DNA from: Kryptolebias marmoratus
Taxonomy: Eukaryota; Chordata; Actinopteri; Cyprinodontiformes; Rivulidae
Direction of reading: 5' to 3'
Assembly: GCF_001649575.2 (NCBI RefSeq)
Contig: NC_051437.1
Span: forward strand, 18,439,427-18,503,426
Length of the DNA stretch: 64,000 nucleotides
Of this stretch, positions 59,901-64,000 are shown in pieces. A program made the translations under genes and the position numbers. The notes beneath the pieces are model-generated. The model did no database searches and was not told the origin of the DNA. It saw only the letters and a list, made by a program, of their open reading frames with translations. Each line of letters starts with the position of its first letter. Within the stretch, counting starts at the first letter, position 1.

Positions 59901-62900
59901 TTTCAAAGAAAAGTGGGAAACAAACACTTTCTTTATCATTTAAAAAGCTCAGCAGTAAAATGTTACATCCTTTATATAAAAATCAAAAATTAGAGTTGAC
60001 TAATTAAAAGGCTCTTGTTGCTCCTCGTGCATCTTGCAGCGAACACAGGTGGTTTAATCAGATAATCTTTTCTCCTGTCCTCTGCAGGTGGAATATCTCC
60101 TCAAGAAGATATGCATGGCGATGAGCATCGAGTTTAACTGTGTCGAGTTCGAAGACTTCTTCTCCCAGGACTCGGCGCAGCAGAGCGGCATCACTGTCTG
60201 GGTCTTCCTCGAGATGATGAACTCTGGGAAGATAACCCGGGGAATTGATAAGAGCATCATTAGCATGGCTGTAGAGGAGGTTTACCGGGAGATAGTTGGC
60301 GACGTTCTCAAAGAGGTAAGAGGCCGATCGGCTGGCGGAGACAGTTAGTCTGGTCTGAATGTGATGGTATGTGTTTGTCGGCTTGGTTGCTTGCAGGGCT
60401 ATCTGTGGAAAAAAGGCCAGCTGAGGAGAAACTGGAAGGAACGCTGGTTCACCTTGAGGCCCAGCAACTTGTCCTACTTCACAGGAGAGGACCGTAAGGA
60501 CTGCCAAGGGAACATACTACTGGATGGAAACTGCTGCGTAGAGGTAAAAACTGAATCAGAAATTATTTTCTTCTTCATCCAAAAACAAACAAACAAACAA
60601 AAAAAATCATCCTACACATTTAGTTTCCTTTACTGAGTCAGAACGCCCAGCTTCAAGGTAGAGGTTCTTAACATTAAGGTGGGGAATTCCCTACCACAAA
60701 ATGGTTACCTGATATTTAAACATTCATCTTCAGCGTTTTTCTACATTTATCTGTTGTCACTGACTTTAAAACAAACAATAACAAATCAGATAAAATGGAC
60801 ACTGAAGTACTGTGTTGTGCTGCTTCAGAAGGGCTGAACATTGTGCTTCATTTGCTTTTATCAAACAAGTGAATTCCTCTTTAAACTAAGAAACGACTTC
60901 AGTGAAATTATTTTGAAGGAGGGTGACAAGTCCGGACCGTAGAGAGGTCAGTTTTGCACCAGGAGTTCTTCAGTTTGGAGCGTGAATGGACCCAGGAAAG
61001 GAACCGGAGGAGCCGGAGGAGCCGGAGGAGCCGGAGGAGCCGGGGGAGCCGTCTGATTGGCCTCTGATCTTTGCCCAGTCACTGATGTCTTTACTCTAAA
61101 CTGTAGCCCTTTTAACATTTTGTGGATAATCAATCAAGAAAGCAAACTTTAATGTTGATAAAATTGCATTTATAAATGATTCTCAAGTGTTAAACAAAGA
61201 TCTCCTGTGACCTGTTAGCGCTTGGGGTGAAACTTTGTGAAACTGACTGAGTTATAGCCACTTTCATGTTTGCTAAGGCCATTTAACTGTGGTGGCCATC
61301 TTTAATCAGCTCTACGGTAGATAACAGGCAAACACAGGCAATTATACGTTTGCCTGCCTTTTATGGTGGTGGGTGATAATGCCTTTAATATTAAAGTTTA
61401 TGTTGTTCAAGATTATTGCTGTGAAGATATTAGAATTCATTAAACTGTTTCTTTAAACCACATTAAAAGAAGCATGCTCAGTAAATTAATTTTATTTATA
61501 CTGTATATATCTTTACTGTTGTGTACTTTTTAACTTTCATTTTCAAAAAGCTCTTAAACTCTTTAACTGCCCGGTTTTCGATGCTCAGGCTTATCATATC
61601 GTGAATAAAGACAGAAGTGTTGGTTTTCGTGTTTTTTTGTTTTTGTTTTTTTTTGGTTTTAGTGTTTATTTATGTCTGCAGTTCACATTGGGCAACTTCT
61701 GCATAAATAAATTGCTCCAAATTCTTCACAGTTTTTGAAATATTGAGCTGTGTGTTCATGCAAAAGGCTCGCTGATAATGAATCTTTAACTTATAGGTGT
61801 GAAATGTGATGTTTTGTTTTATTTTTATGGCCCTTACAACAACTTTTTAGAGCAACGCTGCTGCTACTAAACGTTTTGTTTGGTTGTAAAAATGGATTTG
61901 AAGCGCAATCATTTGCTCTTCACCACTTTACAAAAACAAGGGTAAAGAGAGAAAAGGAAAACGATTGCAGAATGTGTTTATGGATATAACGAGCGTTTCC
62001 TGTTTGTTCAGGTGCTGCCTGACAGAGATGGGAAGAGGTGCATGTTTTGTCTGAAAACTCTTTCTAAGACTTATGAAATGAGCGCCTCGGACACCAAACA
62101 AAGGCAGGAGTGGACTACAGGTCAGACACACGCGTTCTAAAATGTAAAACAATCATAAAAGTTTTATCTTCCTCCTGAGACATTAATCATCATCATCTTC
62201 TTCTTCTTCACAGCCATTCAAACAGCCATCAGGCTGCACGTGGAGGGGAAAACGTCTCTCCACAAAGACCTGAAACTGAAGCGGCGGGAACAGCGCGAGC
62301 AGCGGGAGAAACGGCGGCAGGCCAAAGAGGAGGAGCTGCAGAGGCTTCGAGCCCTGCAGGAGGAAAGGGAGCGCAAGCTGGCCGAGCTGGAGCTCCTCAA
62401 GGAGGCACAGAAGCAGGCCCAGGTCCTCCTGGAGCAGGATGAGCAGAGGAGGCGCGAGCAGCACGAACAGCTCCAGCGCGCTCTGGAGGTGCAGCTTCGC
62501 GAGGCTGAGGAGGTACGAGGCAGACTGGGGAGAGACTGAACAAGCAGAAAGAGGGCGAAATGTGTGAACCGTTTGAAACTTTCTGTGCCTCTCCAGGCCC
62601 GGGTCAGCATGCAGGCAGAGATGGCTCTGAAGGAGGAGGAGGCAGAGAAGCAGAGGAAGAGAATTCAAGAGCTGGAGGAGATGCAGAAGCGTTTGGAGGA
62701 GGCGCTGCAGCAAGAGATCAAAGCCAGACTGGATGAGGAGGCCTTCCGATACGCCCAAGCCGGGTAGATGTTGCACAGTTTATGAAGCCACTCATCACAG
62801 CCATTTCAGCTGTAGGTAGAGTCACTTTTTGTGTGCAGGCAGCAGGTATCAAACTGAATTCATGTTGCAGTAAGTTCCTGAGGAAGTTGACCTGCTGGCA

Positions 62901-63226
62901 GAGGAAGTTGTTGCACGCTCTAGTTGTACGGTTTAGTTTGCCACTGACCTCTATTGGTTCTCTCAGGGCTCAAACGTCAGCTGATCGGTTGAAGAAGTCC
63001 AACGCTTGCATTTTCTGCTGCACTCAGGTTACTGGCAGAGGAGGAGGAGAAAATGAAGGCGCTGATGGCCCTGCAGGAGGAGCAGGAGGAGTACATCCTG
63101 AAGACGGAGAGGGAAAAGCAGGAGCTGAAGCAGGAAATGGAGAACAAGTCCCGGGCCCTGGACGAGGCGCAGAGGCAGCTGGAGGAGGTCCGAGCCAACC
63201 GGCACAGGGTTGATCAGGATGTGGTG
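53990..63226 (+). CDS. def6: DEF6 (SLAT/IBP), PH-domain Rho-GTPase regulator; cut by right edge
   Basis: SWAP-70-like exchange factor for Rac/Cdc42/RhoA acting downstream of antigen receptors and at the membrane. Nine exons join in frame for 524 residues (human DEF6 has 631): 53990-54085, 58245-58385, 58469-58654, 60088-60315, 60397-60543, 62012-62120, 62214-62512, 62597-62763, 63028-63226. The start [20 protein letters not shown] matches the family. EF-hand-like N-terminus with [10 protein letters not shown] and [22 protein letters not shown] domain about 218-312 ([30 protein letters not shown]); then a Glu/Arg/Gln-rich coiled coil to the edge. DEF6 preferred over SWAP70 by [10 protein letters not shown] and REQREQRE. 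Which fish def6 paralogue is unresolved. The last donor (63226) is the least certain boundary. Confidence 0.95.
55550..55745. mobile_element. hAT-like MITE, near-palindromic
   Basis: CCCCCACTGTCCTGCATGTT and TTAGCTGCTTCCCTGCT on the left are mirrored on the right by AGCAGGGACACATCTAAAAC and ATGCAGGACAGTGGGCC. A long inverted repeat around a CAGTTGTTTGAACCAGGTG centre; related to the remnant at 50838. Confidence 0.75.
56069..57041. mobile_element. Tc1-like transposon with long terminal inverted repeats
   Basis: Left end CTGAACAAAATTATAAATGC and CTTTTGTTTTTGCTCCCATT, TTTCATGAGCTG at 56071-56125 are matched inverted at 56982-57038 (CAGCTCATGAAAAATGGGAG, then GCAAAAACAAAAG, ending TTGTTCAGCATA). 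Length about 970 bp, smaller than an intact 1.3-kb copy. TA at both ends is consistent with the Tc1 target duplication. Confidence 0.9.
56310..56735 (+). pseudogene. Broken Tc1-like transposase
   Basis: Plus-frame pieces: [14 protein letters not shown] near 56316, [14 protein letters not shown] near 56370-56410, GGVMVWC, then [20 protein letters not shown] and the DPE-region equivalent, here [10 protein letters not shown], then [10 protein letters not shown] near 56722-56750. The canonical SPD has become SPN, so a catalytic Asp is lost. Frameshifts and stops split the rest, and part of the middle is deleted. Confidence 0.85.
58655..60087 (+). other. def6 intron 3
   Basis: Holds a degenerate tandem of TTTAGCT-type units at 58895-59320 and otherwise AT-rich sequence. 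A plus ORF at 59372-59716 shows no family features. Confidence 0.6.
58895..59320. repeat. Degenerate minisatellite, TTTTAGCTTTTAGCTACTG-type units
   Basis: About a dozen imperfect units of roughly 30-36 bp built from TTTTAGCTTTTAGCTACTG and TTTTGCTNATT. It fills a quarter of def6 intron 3. Confidence 0.85.
61004..61050. repeat. CCGGAGGAG 9-bp tandem repeat
   Basis: Five copies, the last slightly altered (CCGGGGGAG). On the minus strand it reads as repeated Ala-Pro-Pro. Confidence 0.92.
61140..61390 (+). repeat. Dispersed repeat family, copy 10
   Basis: GTGTTAAACAAAGATC, GACCTGTTAGCGCTTGG, AACTGACTGAGTTATAGCC, TTTGCTAAGG and GTGGCCATCTTTAATC in order. Confidence 0.65.
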
Positions 63227-63822
63227 GTGGGTAGAAAAAAAACACACAACATGCATTAAGCTCGGCCGGTCCATGAGGGCAAGTGGGGCGCACCTAAAAA
63301 AATAAATCATCTGCCCCACAAAGTCGTTCCTCCTATTAAACAATGTGAATTACTTCATTACTTAGCTTGCTGTGTATTGTTTTGATCTGTGTGTTCTTCA
63401 ACTATATTGACAGTTTTAAATGAAATTTAAAATGTTTTTTTGGGGGAGGATTCATTCTCAGATTTTGACTTATTTGCAGTTAAGGGGTTGATTACAGGTC
63501 AGTAGATTTAACATAAAGCCTCTGTGTCCAACAGCAGGTTTAAAAATCCATTTATGAGACTAAAATTAGAGGATTAATGATCAGTTAGCAGCTTGGAGCA
63601 GACAGACGGAACATGAACCAAACACAGAAAAGTGAAGTCAGAGCGGAGATAAACATCAGGACATTTTCTTTAACATTGTAGGCCTATTTTCTGTGTCTGT
63701 AACCATCTATATCAGCCACAGGTAGGTCTTATTCATCTACTTCTGTGGTAGCTCAGTGGTGGATTTTGTGAGTTTGTAATCCCAATTCTGCAAGTCCAAA
63801 ACGTTATTAAAGTGGTGTATAT
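63227..63822 (+). other. def6 intron 9 (incomplete), nothing else seen
   Basis: AT-rich intronic sequence after the ninth coding exon. The remaining def6 exons lie beyond the window. Confidence 0.55.
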
Positions 63823-64000
63823 ACAGGTGCTGGTCTAACTGGTCAGTTAGAATATCATGAAAAAGTAGATTGATTTCAGTAATTCCATTTAAAAAGTGAA
63901 ACTTGTATATTATATTCATACATTACATACAAACTCATATATTTCAAATGTTTATTTCGTTTAATTTTGATGATTACAAATGACAACAAATGAAAATCTC
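63823..64000 (+). repeat. Interspersed teleost repeat cut by the right edge
   Basis: CAGGTGCTGGTCTAACTGG, TTAGAATATCATGAAAAAGT, TTTCAGTAATTCCATTTAAA and GTGAAACTTGTATATTATAT match, from memory, a very widespread fish repeat. Class not certain. Confidence 0.6.

Larger units (their letters stand above)
60544..62011 (+). other. def6 intron 5
   Basis: Contains a 9-bp tandem repeat at 61004-61050 and a dispersed-repeat copy at about 61140-61390. Confidence 0.65.

Noticed and set aside
60948..61133. Minus ORF with repeated Ala-Pro-Pro
   Set aside because: Produced by the 9-bp tandem repeat inside def6 intron 5. No splice context or conservation seen.
62183..62776. 197-codon minus ORF, leucine-rich
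   Set aside because: Exact antisense of the def6 coiled-coil exons; Glu/Gln/Lys codons read backwards give leucine runs. No independent gene.

Overview
This is a eukaryotic nuclear window from a ray-finned fish, probably a percomorph teleost. The evidence is multi-exon vertebrate genes with GT-AG introns, compact intergenic spacing, high-A/T introns, and several Tc1-like and other DNA-transposon relics of teleost type. A killifish-like (cyprinodontiform) origin is only a guess from the style of one dispersed repeat. No prokaryotic genes, CRISPR arrays, rRNA or tRNA genes were found.

Six protein-coding genes were reconstructed exon by exon, and the reading frame is continuous across every junction. 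From left to right: the 5' half of atf7 (minus strand; bZIP half lies beyond the left edge), asb8 (minus, complete), larp4 (minus, complete), pfkm (minus, complete, exactly 780 codons before the stop), troap (minus, complete) and the first nine coding exons of def6 (plus, runs off the right edge). The first five are all minus-strand genes whose human counterparts, from memory, lie on 12q13 (PFKM and ASB8 are neighbours there). DEF6 is the exception, being on human chromosome 6. troap and def6 are divergently arranged with about 2.3 kb between them.

Region by region: 1-12.2 kb atf7 with long introns and a promoter carrying two BANP/Kaiso-like TCGCGAGA elements; 12.4-13.4 kb a decayed Tc1-like transposon; 15.3-19.3 kb asb8; 20.5-32.7 kb larp4; 34.1-44.2 kb pfkm; 45.2-51.7 kb troap, with a three-CCAAT-box promoter; 51.8-53.9 kb the divergent intergenic interval; 53.9-64 kb def6, whose first intron holds a hAT-like MITE and a Tc1-like element with clear terminal inverted repeats. 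A dispersed repeat family recurs at about ten places in both orientations.

The genes do not form one pathway: a stress-responsive transcription factor (ATF7), a Cullin-5 ubiquitin-ligase adaptor (ASB8), a poly(A)/PABP-binding mRNA stabiliser (LARP4), a glycolytic enzyme (PFKM), a mitotic spindle protein (TROAP) and a Rho-family GTPase regulator (DEF6). No new biological system was found. The points most worth a second look are two GC-AG introns, an 87-nt in-frame exitron-like segment in troap, an open N-terminal extension of pfkm, a transposon-like protein fragment in a pfkm intron, an internal duplication between two larp4 introns, and the atf7 and troap promoter motifs.
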